From Pseudoduganella umbonata (GTDB lineage: Bacteria > Pseudomonadota > Gammaproteobacteria > Burkholderiales > Burkholderiaceae_D): a DNA stretch of 64,000 nt. Every line of letters starts with the position of its first letter. The first letter of the stretch is position 1. Position numbers and translations under genes: made by a program. Positions 35,534-43,851 of the stretch are shown here, one piece after another. The notes beneath the pieces are model-generated. The model was not told where the DNA came from. It made no database searches and saw nothing but the letters and a program-made list of their open reading frames with translations. Location: the NCBI RefSeq assembly GCF_014192225.1, contig NZ_JACHXS010000002.1, positions 682,001 through 746,000 of the forward strand, in the 5' to 3' direction.

Positions 35534-36886
35534 TTACAGGTTGCGTTGGCCGCGCACGGAGCGGCGCAAATGGTCGAGGGCCTGGCGTGCCGGCGCCGGC
35601 ATGGCGCTGGTGTCGGCCATGGCCACGGCGGCCGGCGTGCCCGCCTTGTCCTTGGTGCGCAGTGCCACGGTGCGCGCCAGCACCATCAGGCGGGGATAGC
35701 GGGCGATCGCGCTGCGCAGGTAGAACGACAGCTTCGGGCGTGCCACCACGAAGGCCAGGCCGGCCTTCAGCACGCGCACCACCGAGCCGCGCACCACGCG
35801 CACCGCGCTGCCTGCGGCGTTGCCGGCCAGCGCCGTGCCGCGCCGGCGCACCTTGCCGGCGATGCGGCGGGCGCGGCGCACCGCACCGCGCGCCAGCCGG
35901 TTGCCGTCGCGCAGTGGCCGCGTGACGCGCCATGACAGGCTGGCCTGGGTGGCATGCAGGATGGCATTCACCTGCATGCCCCATTCCGCATTGGCGCGCA
36001 GCTGTTCGTCGAGGGCTCGCAGCTGCGCGTTTTTCGCGGCCAGTTCCTCCGCGTCGCGCGCGGCCTGCGCGGCGAGGCGCTGCGCATTGGCGAGCGCGTC
36101 GTCGTGCTCGCGGCGCCGCGCATCGACCCATGCCATGGTTTCCTGCAGGCGGGCGGCCGCCTCGGCGGCCTGCTGCCGCGCATCGGCAACCGTGGCGCGC
36201 ATCGCGGCCAGCGGGTGGGAAAGCGGGTGGTCCTCGCACAGCACGAAGCCGTCGCCGGCATTGGCCGGCGTGGCCAGCAGCGGTGCCAGGCCGATGTGTT
36301 CCTCGGCCACGAAATAGTGATTGACGCCGTCGTCGAACGCCAGCGCATAGCGCGCGCCGGCCAGCACCGCCGCCGGCGCGCGGCCATGGTGGCGCAGCAC
36401 CACGACCAGCGGGCGCCAGCGCGCCCAGTCCATCGCCGCGGCAACCTCGTCCTCGGTACCGCCGGCGCTGATGCGCAGCAGGTGCACGGGGCCGCTCGCA
36501 TGCTGCTCGCACAGTTGCGCCAGCGTGGCGGCCGGGGTCTGGCGCATGCGCACGCGCAGGCCCTGCGCCGCCAGTTGCGCGGCGCGTGCCGCATCCAGGC
36601 CGGATGGGCCGCCTTCGGCCTCGTAGAACAGCACGTCGCCCGCGGTGGCCGCGGCGGCCACCTGCAGGTTGATGTCGGCAGGGCGCGCGCGGCGCAATGC
36701 GGCCTGGTGCGCCTGGCCCGGCTCGACGTTGATGCCGCGCCAGCCCCGTTCGTACAGCGCGCGGGTGACGGAGCCGGTCAGCGGGTCGCCCGCGCCGACG
36801 TCGATGTAGAAGCCGCTGTCGACATGGTGCAGCACACGCCGCAGCAGCACGTCTTCCAGGTTGCCGGCATACGAGGTAAAAGTCAT
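35534..36886 (-). CDS. FkbM-family methyltransferase-like protein with coiled coil
   Basis: 450 residues. The N-terminal FkbM domain (about 1-215) has the SAM motif FYIDVGAGDP and RALYERGWRGINVEP. However, the family's usual acidic segment (typically KIDVEG) reads LLRISAGGTEDEV here, so activity is doubtful. A long alanine/glutamate-rich coiled coil spans about 225-305. Then comes the SLSWRVTRPLR motif seen in many multidomain polysaccharide enzymes, and a basic, partly amphipathic C-terminal region. The gene lies directly behind wzt (4-base gap). This position and architecture recall chain-terminating, length-controlling proteins such as WbdD; that role is inference. Confidence 0.82.
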   Translation of the reverse strand: MTFTSYAGNLEDVLLRRVLHHVDSGFYIDVGAGDPLTGSVTRALYERGWRGINVEPGQAHQAALRRARPADINLQVAAAATAGDVLFYEAEGGPSGLDAARAAQLAAQGLRVRMRQTPAATLAQLCEQHASGPVHLLRISAGGTEDEVAAAMDWARWRPLVVVLRHHGRAPAAVLAGARYALAFDDGVNHYFVAEEHIGLAPLLATPANAGDGFVLCEDHPLSHPLAAMRATVADARQQAAEAAARLQETMAWVDARRREHDDALANAQRLAAQAARDAEELAAKNAQLRALDEQLRANAEWGMQVNAILHATQASLSWRVTRPLRDGNRLARGAVRRARRIAGKVRRRGTALAGNAAGSAVRVVRGSVVRVLKAGLAFVVARPKLSFYLRSAIARYPRLMVLARTVALRTKDKAGTPAAVAMADTSAMPAPARQALDHLRRSVRGQRNL

Positions 36887-36890
36887 GTTC

Positions 36891-38123
36891 TCACGCTCCG
36901 GTGCGTTGCAGGGTGATCCGCGGTTCCAGCCAGGCCACGCCCTCGAAGTACTTGCGGCTCATGTTCAGCACGGTGAACACGAGCGCCAGGTCGCGCCATT
37001 CGTAGTTGTCGGTCAGGTGGGTGTCGTTGCTGTGCAGCGAGGTGGCCACCGAGTAGTGGCCCAGGCCCACGTTCAGCGGGAAGCGGAAGTCGAACACCAG
37101 CTCGGCGCCCGGCACCAGGTCTTCGACGGGCACGCCCATGTGGAACGTGTTGGTGCCGAACACGTTCTGGCCCAGCCGGTCCTTGATGCGGTAGCCCAGC
37201 GTGAGGTTCGGCAGCGGTGCGTGGATCGCCACCGTGATGCGCAGCGTGACGTCGGTGCCCACGTCGTGCACCTCGGCCCGTTCGCCGGCGGCATTGAGCA
37301 GCGCGATGTCGCGCACCGTCGCTTCGCCAGTGCCGGAAATCGTCTGCACCTTGCCGCTTTCATGGGTTTCCTGGCGCACCGTGCTGCTTTCGCGTTCGGC
37401 GATCATGGCGTTGTAGTAATCCATGATCTCTTCCGGCTTGCCTTCCTTGCTGATGCGGCCGCCGTCGAGCAGGATGGCGCGGTCGCACACGGACTGGATC
37501 GCGCTCTTGTCGTGCGAGACGATCAGCAGCGTGGTGCCCTGTTCGCGGAAGGCGCGGATGCGCTCGAAGCTCTTGTGCTGGAAGTAGGCGTCGCCCACCG
37601 ACAGTGCCTCGTCGACGATCAGGATGTCCGGCCGCTTGGCCGTGGCCACGCTGAACGCGAGCCGCATCTGCATGCCGCTCGAATACACGCGCACCGGCTG
37701 GTCGATGTATTCGCCGATCTCGGCGAACGCCTCGATCTCGGGCATCGCGCGGGTCAGTTCGTCCACGGTCAGGCCGATCAGCTGGCCGGCCATGAACACG
37801 TTCTGGCGGCCCGTGAAATCGGGGTGGAAGCCCATGCCCAGTTCCAGCATCGCCGCCACCCGGCCATGCATCGCCACGTGGCCCATGGTCGGCACGGCGG
37901 TGCCCGTGATCAGCTTCAGCAGCGTGCTCTTGCCGGCGCCGTTGATGCCGATGATGCCCAGCGCTTCGCCGGGGTGCAGCGTGAAGCCGATATCGCGCAG
38001 CACCCAGACTTCCTGGTGGCGCGGTTTGCCGAACGGGACGATCCATTCGAGCAGCCGCGCGCGGTGGCTGGGATAACGCTTGAAGGCCTTGCCCAGGCCG
38101 AGTACTTCGAGGGTGCCGTTCAC
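36891..38123 (-). CDS. wzt: O-antigen ABC exporter ATP-binding protein with C-terminal carbohydrate-binding domain
   Basis: Nucleotide-binding subunit (410 residues) of the polysaccharide exporter. Walker A is GINGAGKST (59-67), the signature is YSSGMQMRLAFS and Walker B is ILIVDEALSVGD. A C-terminal domain of about 160 residues (from about 250) has a beta-sandwich pattern. In Wzt proteins of this length it reads the modified end of the finished O-chain before export. The GTG start overlaps the wzm stop (GTGA). Together with the FkbM/coiled-coil gene next door, it suggests export coupled to chain termination. Confidence 0.94.
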   Translation of the reverse strand: MNGTLEVLGLGKAFKRYPSHRARLLEWIVPFGKPRHQEVWVLRDIGFTLHPGEALGIIGINGAGKSTLLKLITGTAVPTMGHVAMHGRVAAMLELGMGFHPDFTGRQNVFMAGQLIGLTVDELTRAMPEIEAFAEIGEYIDQPVRVYSSGMQMRLAFSVATAKRPDILIVDEALSVGDAYFQHKSFERIRAFREQGTTLLIVSHDKSAIQSVCDRAILLDGGRISKEGKPEEIMDYYNAMIAERESSTVRQETHESGKVQTISGTGEATVRDIALLNAAGERAEVHDVGTDVTLRITVAIHAPLPNLTLGYRIKDRLGQNVFGTNTFHMGVPVEDLVPGAELVFDFRFPLNVGLGHYSVATSLHSNDTHLTDNYEWRDLALVFTVLNMSRKYFEGVAWLEPRITLQRTGA

Positions 38124-38914
38124 AGCTGATCCACCATTTCTCCCGCGCGCTTGCGGAACAGGTGCATGGCAAGCATGCACAGCAACAGCGCCACCAGCGC
38201 CACCGGCCACAGCGTGGACCAGTCGGGCCAGCGGTGGCGTACCAGGATGTCCTGCGCCGCGCCGATCACCGGCGCCATCGGGTTCCAGCGCAGCAGGTCG
38301 CGGATGTGCTCGGGCAGCACGGTGACCGGGTACACCACGGGCGTGAACCAGAACCAGAACTGCAGCAGGATCGCGAAGAACTGGCCGACGTCGCGGAAGA
38401 ACACGTTGAGTACGCCGAGGATGATGCCCAGGCCGATCGCGAACGCGACCATGACAAGGTACACGGGCACCAGCGCCACGTAGGGCAGGCCGGGGAAGTT
38501 GCCGGAGAGGACGAGGAAGACGGTGAACAGCCCGAAGATGATGCCGAAATTGATGCCGGCGTTGGCCACCACGATGATCGGCAGGCAGATGCGCGGGAAG
38601 CTGATCTTCTTGATCAGCCCCGCGTTCTCGATGAACATCGTCTGCGCCCGGCTGGCGATCTCGGAGAACAGGCCCCAGCTCAGCACGCCCGCGCACAGGT
38701 AGATGCTGTAGGCGAATTCGGCATTGGTGTCCGGCAGCCGCGAGCGCATCACCTGGGAAAAGATCACCGTGTAGACGACGATCATGGCCAGCGGATTAAG
38801 CACGGTCCAGGCCGCGCCGAGGATGGAATTGCGGTACTTGGTCTGGAATTCGCGCTGGACGCTGCCGGCGATGAAACCGCGGTAGCGGGATATGAGTTGC
38901 AGCCTGGCGTTCAT
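38120..38914 (-). CDS. wzm: O-antigen ABC exporter permease
   Basis: Membrane subunit (264 residues, six helices) of the ABC-2 polysaccharide exporter family. It has the usual N-terminal amphipathic region (ISRYRGFIAGSVQREFQTKYRNSILG) and helices such as AMIVVYTVIFSQVM and FFAILLQFWFWFTPVVYPV. It moves undecaprenyl-linked O-antigen across the inner membrane together with Wzt. It is the first gene of the long minus-strand locus that runs to wecE. A promoter-like TATAAT lies about 80 bases upstream. Confidence 0.94.
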   Translation of the reverse strand: MNARLQLISRYRGFIAGSVQREFQTKYRNSILGAAWTVLNPLAMIVVYTVIFSQVMRSRLPDTNAEFAYSIYLCAGVLSWGLFSEIASRAQTMFIENAGLIKKISFPRICLPIIVVANAGINFGIIFGLFTVFLVLSGNFPGLPYVALVPVYLVMVAFAIGLGIILGVLNVFFRDVGQFFAILLQFWFWFTPVVYPVTVLPEHIRDLLRWNPMAPVIGAAQDILVRHRWPDWSTLWPVALVALLLCMLAMHLFRKRAGEMVDQL

Positions 38915-38992
38915 GGGCGGGTCGGCGCGGCGCGGAACGAGGCTGGCATAGGCTGGTTCGATGTCATCGTCGCAATAGTCGAAAGGCGGGAA

Positions 38993-38998
38993 TTATAC
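38993..38998 (-). promoter_or_regulatory. Candidate -10 box for the O-antigen operon
   Basis: A perfect TATAAT on the minus strand, about 80 bases before the wzm start. The matching -35 is weak (TTCGGC with a 17-base spacer). The gap 38915-39103 shows no gene. Confidence 0.4.
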
Positions 38999-39103
38999 CC
39001 GACAGGCAACGCTGGCCGAACCGCAACAATTGTAAGAAGTGTAAACAGGAAGAGTCTGCAGGGCCTGGTACAAGCGCAGTATGAATGTACTGCAGGCGTG
39101 CGC

Positions 39104-39877
39104 TCAGGCGCCGTCCACCAGCTTTTGCAGGCCCTGCGGATCGAGGATCAGCAGCCGGTTCGCTTCCTTTTGCACGATGCCTTTTTGCGCCAGCGTCAGC
39201 AGCGCGCGGGTGACCGTTTCGCGGCTGGTGTTGATCATGTTGGCGATATCCTGGTGGGTGGGCAGGTTTTCCACCACGTCCGGCGCGCCGTTCGGCTGGC
39301 TCTTCTTCAGCACCGACAGGAAGGTGAAGATCCGGCGCGAGGTATTGTTAATGGAGAGCAGGGTGCGGAATTCCGAGTCGCGCTGGATCTTCTCGGCCAG
39401 GTGGCGCAGCATCATGTTGGCGACCGGCGGCGAGTGCGAGAACAGGTGCAGCGCCACGGGTGCCGGCAGGAACGCCACCAGCACGTCCGACATGGCCACC
39501 ACCGACGCGGTGCGGGTGGAATTGTTGATGACGGCGATCTCGCCGAAGAAGTCGCCGGGATTGAGCATGCGCAGGCCCACCGCCCGGCCGTCCTCGGTCA
39601 CGTCGATCACCTGCATCTGGCCCAGCAGCAGGAACAGCAGGCCATCGCCGCTGCCGCCCTTGTGCAGTACCACGTCACGCTTGCTGTAATGGCGCAGGCG
39701 CAGGTTGGCCTTGACCATGCTCATTTCGTCTTCGCTGAGCTCGGCCAGCAGGGGAATCTTGCGGAGGTAGACAAAGCCCTTCCCGCCGGCAGCGTCTTTC
39801 TCGCCACGCCGGACCCGGACCGGCGTGCCGGTGGCCTGCTGCGTCGGGTCAATAATGTCGTCGTTGGAGCTGCTCAT
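39104..39877 (-). CDS. Crp/Fnr-family cyclic-nucleotide-responsive regulator
   Basis: 257-residue regulator. A cyclic-nucleotide-binding beta-roll (about 40-150) has GDFFGEIAVINNSTRTASV: E113 and R122 correspond to the ligand-binding Glu and Arg of CRP. The next residue is threonine (T123), which in eukaryotic kinases favours cGMP. The C-terminal winged helix has the recognition helix TSRETVTRALLTL, with R219, E220 and R224 at the positions by which E. coli CRP reads TGTGA. Exactly such sites lie upstream of 43852, 45497 and 48618. It has no cysteine cluster, so it is not an FNR. A 12-bp repeat array begins 12 bases before its start codon. Confidence 0.9.
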   Translation of the reverse strand: MSSSNDDIIDPTQQATGTPVRVRRGEKDAAGGKGFVYLRKIPLLAELSEDEMSMVKANLRLRHYSKRDVVLHKGGSGDGLLFLLLGQMQVIDVTEDGRAVGLRMLNPGDFFGEIAVINNSTRTASVVAMSDVLVAFLPAPVALHLFSHSPPVANMMLRHLAEKIQRDSEFRTLLSINNTSRRIFTFLSVLKKSQPNGAPDVVENLPTHQDIANMINTSRETVTRALLTLAQKGIVQKEANRLLILDPQGLQKLVDGA

Positions 39878-39889
39878 CGGTACCCGTCA

Positions 39890-39984
39890 CCGTATCTTTT
39901 GCCGTATCTGTTGCCGTATTTGTTGCCGTATTTGTGCGGTACTTGTTGCCGTCTCTGTCACCGTCTCTGTTACCGTATTTCTTG
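39890..39984. repeat. 12-bp tandem array just upstream of the Crp-family gene
   Basis: About eight degenerate units of CCGTATTTGTTG (39890, 39902, 39914, 39926, 39937, 39949, 39961, 39973; one is 11 bases). It fills almost the whole space between the VanZ-like gene stop (39994) and the regulator's start (39877). Unit number would change the leader length of the regulator mRNA in steps of 12. Confidence 0.85.
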
Positions 39985-39993
39985 CCGAATCCA

Positions 39994-40314
39994 TTACATC
40001 ATCCATAGCGCCAGTACGGCGGCCACGGCGATGCCGGCCGCGTTGGCCGCCATGTCGCGCCAGCAAAAACTGCGGTCCGGCAGCCACTGCTGCAATACCT
40101 CGATCAGCCAGCCCGCCAGCAGCAGGCCGCCGATCCACCACAGCAGCGCCGTCTTCGTCCCGGCCACGCGCGACGCCAGCAGCGTGAGCACGGCAAATGC
40201 GGTGAAGTGCATCACCTTGTCGTTCGGCAGCGGCGGCAGCCAGCGGTTCGGCACCAGGCAACCCAGCAACACCGCCGCTGCGGCCGCGCCGAACAGCCAC
40301 CATTCCAACCCCAT
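39994..40314 (-). CDS. VanZ-like small membrane protein
   Basis: 106-residue protein with four predicted helices. It has the VanZ-family signature: LPNDKVMHFTAFAVLTLLAS, then LIEVLQQWLPDRSFCWRDMAANAAGIAVA near the C-terminus. VanZ-like proteins are named after a teicoplanin-resistance factor but are widespread, and their biochemical role is unclear. It lies between the TPR/barrel gene and the Crp-family gene on the same strand, 25 bases after the former, so it is probably cotranscribed with the cyclase operon. Confidence 0.82.
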   Translation of the reverse strand: MGLEWWLFGAAAAAVLLGCLVPNRWLPPLPNDKVMHFTAFAVLTLLASRVAGTKTALLWWIGGLLLAGWLIEVLQQWLPDRSFCWRDMAANAAGIAVAAVLALWMM

Positions 40315-40339
40315 CGATTCTCCGCTTTCCCTGACGATT

Positions 40340-41587
40340 CTAGTTCCCGCCGTACCACTGCCAGCTCAGGTGCAGTTGGCGCGCATCATACTGGAAAATC
40401 GAAATGTTCTCGCGATCGAAGGCGCCGCGCCACTCCAGCTGCAGCACGGAGCGCTGGCTGACCGGCCACGTCAGCGCCATGCGCGCCGTGCGCGTGCGCT
40501 GCCGCCGGACGATGTCGATCAGCCCGGGGGAATAGGCGTCATCGCCATGCCAGCGCTGGTCGACCAGGTCCAGTTCGCCGCCCAGCTTGTCATACAGCGG
40601 CGAGCGCAGGAACAGCGCGGCGTTGTAGCCGCGGCGGTCGCCCCCCGGGCGCTCGCCGATCGCGTGGTCGCGCAGCGTGCCGATGCTGAACTGGGCCGAC
40701 CGGCCACGGTCGCGCCATCCGGCGATGGCGCGCAATTCCATCGTGTTCGAATCGAAGTTGCTGATGGTCTTGAAGCTCGAATGGCCAATGCCGCCCAGCA
40801 CGGACAGTTCCCAGCCCTTCGGCAGCGGCAGCGGCGGCGTCACACGCAGCTGGGCCTGGCCCAGTGTCTGGTACAGTTTTCCGCCCAGGCTTTGCAGGCC
40901 GGCGGTGCCGATCGCGCGGAAGCGCCAGCGCGCCATCCGCCACGGGTGTTCCAGGCCCACGAACAGCGACGCCGTATCGTAGTCGCGCACACTGTCGTGC
41001 CGGCGCGCCGCGCCCAGCACGTACAGCATGTCGCCGGCCGAGGACAGGTCGCGCATGTAGTCGCCGGACAGCGTGGTGTAGCCATCGCGCCTTGGCAGGT
41101 ATTCCGGCAGCAGCTCCAGGGAGCCGCCCGTGCTTTCGAAATACGGGTTGCTGGCACCCTGGTTCACGTTGCTGTCGTGGCCGCGCCCGCCCGCCAGGCG
41201 CCACTGCACGCGCGGCTGCCAGCCCGCGCATCCCTGCTGGCGCTGCTGGTTGATGACGTCGCGCACGGAGGCCGGCGGATCGAAGCGTTCCTCGATCTCC
41301 AGGTACAGCTGCTCGGCCGTTTCCTTGCGGCCCAGCACGCAGTTCAGGTGGGCCAGGTCGAGCCAGTCGCCCGGCTGCTGCGGGCCGCGGCGCGTCATCT
41401 CGGCCAGTGCCGCCTCGGCTTCGTCCTGCCGGCCGGCGGCAATCGCGCCCATCGCTTCGGCATACAGGTCGCTCGGCGCAGCCGCGGGCGGGGCCGCCAT
41501 GCCGGCCGGCGGCGCCAGCGATGCCAGCAATGCCAGCAATGCCGCGCCAGGCGAAATCCTTGCAAACAGCCTGGAGGCGAGCGTCAT
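40340..41587 (-). CDS. TPR protein with C-terminal outer-membrane beta-barrel-like domain
   Basis: 415 residues. It has a signal peptide (GAALLALLASLAPPAGMAA), then two or three TPR-like helices (SDLYAEAMGAIAAGRQDEAEAAL, DLAHLNCVLGRKETAEQLYLEI). About 280 residues of alternating amphipathic strands, rich in W, R and G, follow and end in the aromatic strand ARQLHLSWQWYGGN. This order recalls TPR-plus-barrel outer-membrane proteins of the DUF560/Slam kind, though I cannot confirm the family. The start overlaps the stop of the adenylate cyclase gene (ATGA). It may be a surface or export partner for the secreted protein encoded nearby. Confidence 0.72.
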   Translation of the reverse strand: MTLASRLFARISPGAALLALLASLAPPAGMAAPPAAAPSDLYAEAMGAIAAGRQDEAEAALAEMTRRGPQQPGDWLDLAHLNCVLGRKETAEQLYLEIEERFDPPASVRDVINQQRQQGCAGWQPRVQWRLAGGRGHDSNVNQGASNPYFESTGGSLELLPEYLPRRDGYTTLSGDYMRDLSSAGDMLYVLGAARRHDSVRDYDTASLFVGLEHPWRMARWRFRAIGTAGLQSLGGKLYQTLGQAQLRVTPPLPLPKGWELSVLGGIGHSSFKTISNFDSNTMELRAIAGWRDRGRSAQFSIGTLRDHAIGERPGGDRRGYNAALFLRSPLYDKLGGELDLVDQRWHGDDAYSPGLIDIVRRQRTRTARMALTWPVSQRSVLQLEWRGAFDRENISIFQYDARQLHLSWQWYGGN

Positions 41588-43482
41588 GACGCCTCCCTTG
41601 CCACACGATCGGCGGACGCGGAGCCGGCGAGCACCGCCAGCGTATGCAGTGCCGTGTGCTCATGGCGCCCGCGCAGCAGCATGTCGCCGATCGGCACGAG
41701 CCGGTGCCGGCGCGCGCGGCTGGCCGTACCGGGGCCGATGATCACGTCGTGCGGCAGGTCGCGCGCCGCTGTTTCCAGCCGCGACGCCACGTTCACGCTG
41801 TCGCCCACCGCCGTATAGATGCTGCGGGCGCTCGAGCCGAAGTCGCCCGCCATGGCTTCGCCGCTCTCGATGCCGATCCGCACGCGCACCGGCGCGTGGC
41901 CGTGGCGGCGCCGGACGGCGTTGAACGCGGCGACTTCGCGCACGATCGCCAGCGCGGCATCCAGCGCCAGGTCGGCATGGTCGTCGACCGGCAGTGGCGC
42001 GCCCCAGAAGGTGACGAGGCCGTCGCCGGTAAACTTGTCGAGCGTGCCGCGGTGCGCCAGCACCGGGCGGGTCAGGCAGTCGAGAAAGTCGCGGGTCAGT
42101 TCGGCTGCCTGTTCCACCGGCAGCGATTCCACGTGGCCGGTATAGCCTTCCATGTCGGCAATCAGTGTCGTCACGTCCTGCCGCGATGGCGCCAGTGTCG
42201 TGTCCAGGTCGCGCTTGAGCAGTTCGTTGACGACCGCGTCCGCCACGTATTGGCGCAACGTGCCCAGCAGGCGGTGCGAATGGCGCTGCGCGAACTGCCA
42301 GGCCAGCGGCACGGCCACGGCCAGCAGGAACAGGTTGGTGAACAGCGGGCCGGTGACCGAGAATGCGGCATCGCGCGGTACCAGCCACCAGGCCGCCGCC
42401 AGCCACAGTGCCGACGCGCCCAGCAGCAGCGCCACGTTGGCCAGCGCCGACAGCCGGGGCAGCGTCAGCAGCGTGGCGCCCGCCACGACCGCACTGAACA
42501 GCATGGCGATGATGGCGCCGGGCAGCGGCGCGGGTGCCTGGCCATCGCGGATGTCGAGCTGCTCGGTCAACGCTGCCGCGTGCACCAGCATGCCGCTGGT
42601 CGATGGCGAAAGGGGCGTGGCGACGCGGTCGGACAGGCCCAGCGACGACGAGCCGATCAGCACCAGCGTGTGGCGCAGCAGGTCGGCCGGCGCGCTGCCG
42701 TCGAGCACCATCGCGGCGGGTATCACCGTGTAGGCTTCCCAGGCCTTGCGGTACGCGAGGCGCTGCAGGCCGGTGCCATCGCCCAGCCCGCCCCGGGGAC
42801 CGCCCGCCAGCCGGGGCGCGGCCACGCCGCCGCAGCAGCGCAGCAGCGCAAGCGACAGGGTAGGGTAGTCCTGGCCGCCGAAGCGGGTCAGCACGGGCAG
42901 GTGCCGGATCATGCCGTCGCGGTCCGGCACGAAGCCGATATTGCCCACGTGGGCGGCCTGCGCCAGCGCGGCATGGTTGGCGATGTAGCCGCTGGCGGCC
43001 ACTGCCGGGCGCGCCGGCACGGCCGGCATGCCGGCGCCGGGCACGCCCACGCGCAGCGGCAGGTTGCCCCGGTAGTCGAACGCGTGCGGCACCACCAGCG
43101 GCGAGAAGCGTGCCAGTGCCGCCAGGCGGGCATCGCCGCCGGCGTCGGCCGGCTCGGGCAGCACCAGGTCGAGCGCCACGCCGCGCACTTCATATTGGGA
43201 CGACAGCAGCTCCAGCAGGCTGGCCAGCCGTTCGCGCGGCCACGGCCACGGGCCCAGGGCAGCCAGGCTGCGCTCGTCGATGTCGACGATGGCCAGCCGG
43301 GTCTCCGGTGCGGTGGAGGCCTGCGCCCGCAATATTCCGTCGCGCAGCCATTCGTCCGCCGGCAGTGCATCGGTGCCTTCCGCGCGCCACTGTGCGCCAA
43401 CGCTCAGCAGTACCGCGAGCGTGGCGGTCAGTACCCGCAGCATCGAAGCGGCTGGCACATGGCGGATCGGGGCAAACTTCAT
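41584..43482 (-). CDS. CHASE2-domain adenylate cyclase
   Basis: 632-residue membrane sensor cyclase. TM1 is about 12-30. A periplasmic CHASE2 domain (about 35-310, with AIVDIDERSLAALGPWPWPR) is followed by three helices (about 322-398) and a class III cyclase domain (about 432-600). All catalytic residues can be seen: metal [10 protein letters not shown] D443 (IADMEGYT) and D487 (TGDGLVTFW), adenine-selecting K483 and T557, and N564 and R568 of the transition-state pair (VGDSVNVASRLE). It should make cAMP in response to a periplasmic signal. The start at 43482 avoids an upstream, less hydrophobic extension. It is divergent from the FecR-domain gene. Confidence 0.92.
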   Translation of the reverse strand: MKFAPIRHVPAASMLRVLTATLAVLLSVGAQWRAEGTDALPADEWLRDGILRAQASTAPETRLAIVDIDERSLAALGPWPWPRERLASLLELLSSQYEVRGVALDLVLPEPADAGGDARLAALARFSPLVVPHAFDYRGNLPLRVGVPGAGMPAVPARPAVAASGYIANHAALAQAAHVGNIGFVPDRDGMIRHLPVLTRFGGQDYPTLSLALLRCCGGVAAPRLAGGPRGGLGDGTGLQRLAYRKAWEAYTVIPAAMVLDGSAPADLLRHTLVLIGSSSLGLSDRVATPLSPSTSGMLVHAAALTEQLDIRDGQAPAPLPGAIIAMLFSAVVAGATLLTLPRLSALANVALLLGASALWLAAAWWLVPRDAAFSVTGPLFTNLFLLAVAVPLAWQFAQRHSHRLLGTLRQYVADAVVNELLKRDLDTTLAPSRQDVTTLIADMEGYTGHVESLPVEQAAELTRDFLDCLTRPVLAHRGTLDKFTGDGLVTFWGAPLPVDDHADLALDAALAIVREVAAFNAVRRRHGHAPVRVRIGIESGEAMAGDFGSSARSIYTAVGDSVNVASRLETAARDLPHDVIIGPGTASRARRHRLVPIGDMLLRGRHEHTALHTLAVLAGSASADRVAREAS

Positions 43483-43851
43483 ACGGACAGGGTGGCGAGG
43501 TGAAGACGGTAATATGCAGGGTTGGGAAATCACGAACCGGCGACATCGTGTAACCGGTATCGGGACCGGCGAGTATAGGGCAAGCGTTCGCGTGGGTCAG
43601 CATGTTTGCCCCGCAAATCCTCGTATTGGCCCCATAAACCTTTGTATTGTGGCACGAAGTGAAATTCCGTGTGGCAATTTTTATATCGGGTTGTTGCCAA
43701 AACGCTATTCGTTAGCATTGGTAACAGGCTTTGCATCGGCATTGGTTTATCGTTACTTTACGACACTGAGCCAAGTTACCATGGAAATTGTGATGACCGT
43801 CACAAATCATGTGAGGTTGCTGGCGCAGAATACCCAAGAAGGAGTTTGCCT
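43483..43851. promoter_or_regulatory. Divergent control region between cyclase and FecR-domain genes
   Basis: This 369-base gap has no gene. It is AT-richer than its surroundings from about 43630 onward. The right side carries the CRP-type site at 43789-43804. On the left, a possible -10 (TATACT on the minus strand, 43570-43575) could serve the cyclase operon, but its -35 is poor. Confidence 0.5.
43789..43804. promoter_or_regulatory. CRP-type site upstream of the FecR-domain gene
   Basis: TGTGATGACCGTCACA, a perfect TGTGA-N6-TCACA palindrome. Its centre is 29.5 bases before a -10-like CAGAAT (43826-43831). This predicts a start at about 43838 and places the site at -41.5 (class II activation). 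The resulting leader of 14 bases still contains the ribosome site AAGGAG. Confidence 0.8.

Noticed and set aside
39890..39984. Possible CRISPR array
   Set aside because: Units are 12 bases with no spacers and no cas genes nearby, so it is a simple tandem repeat.
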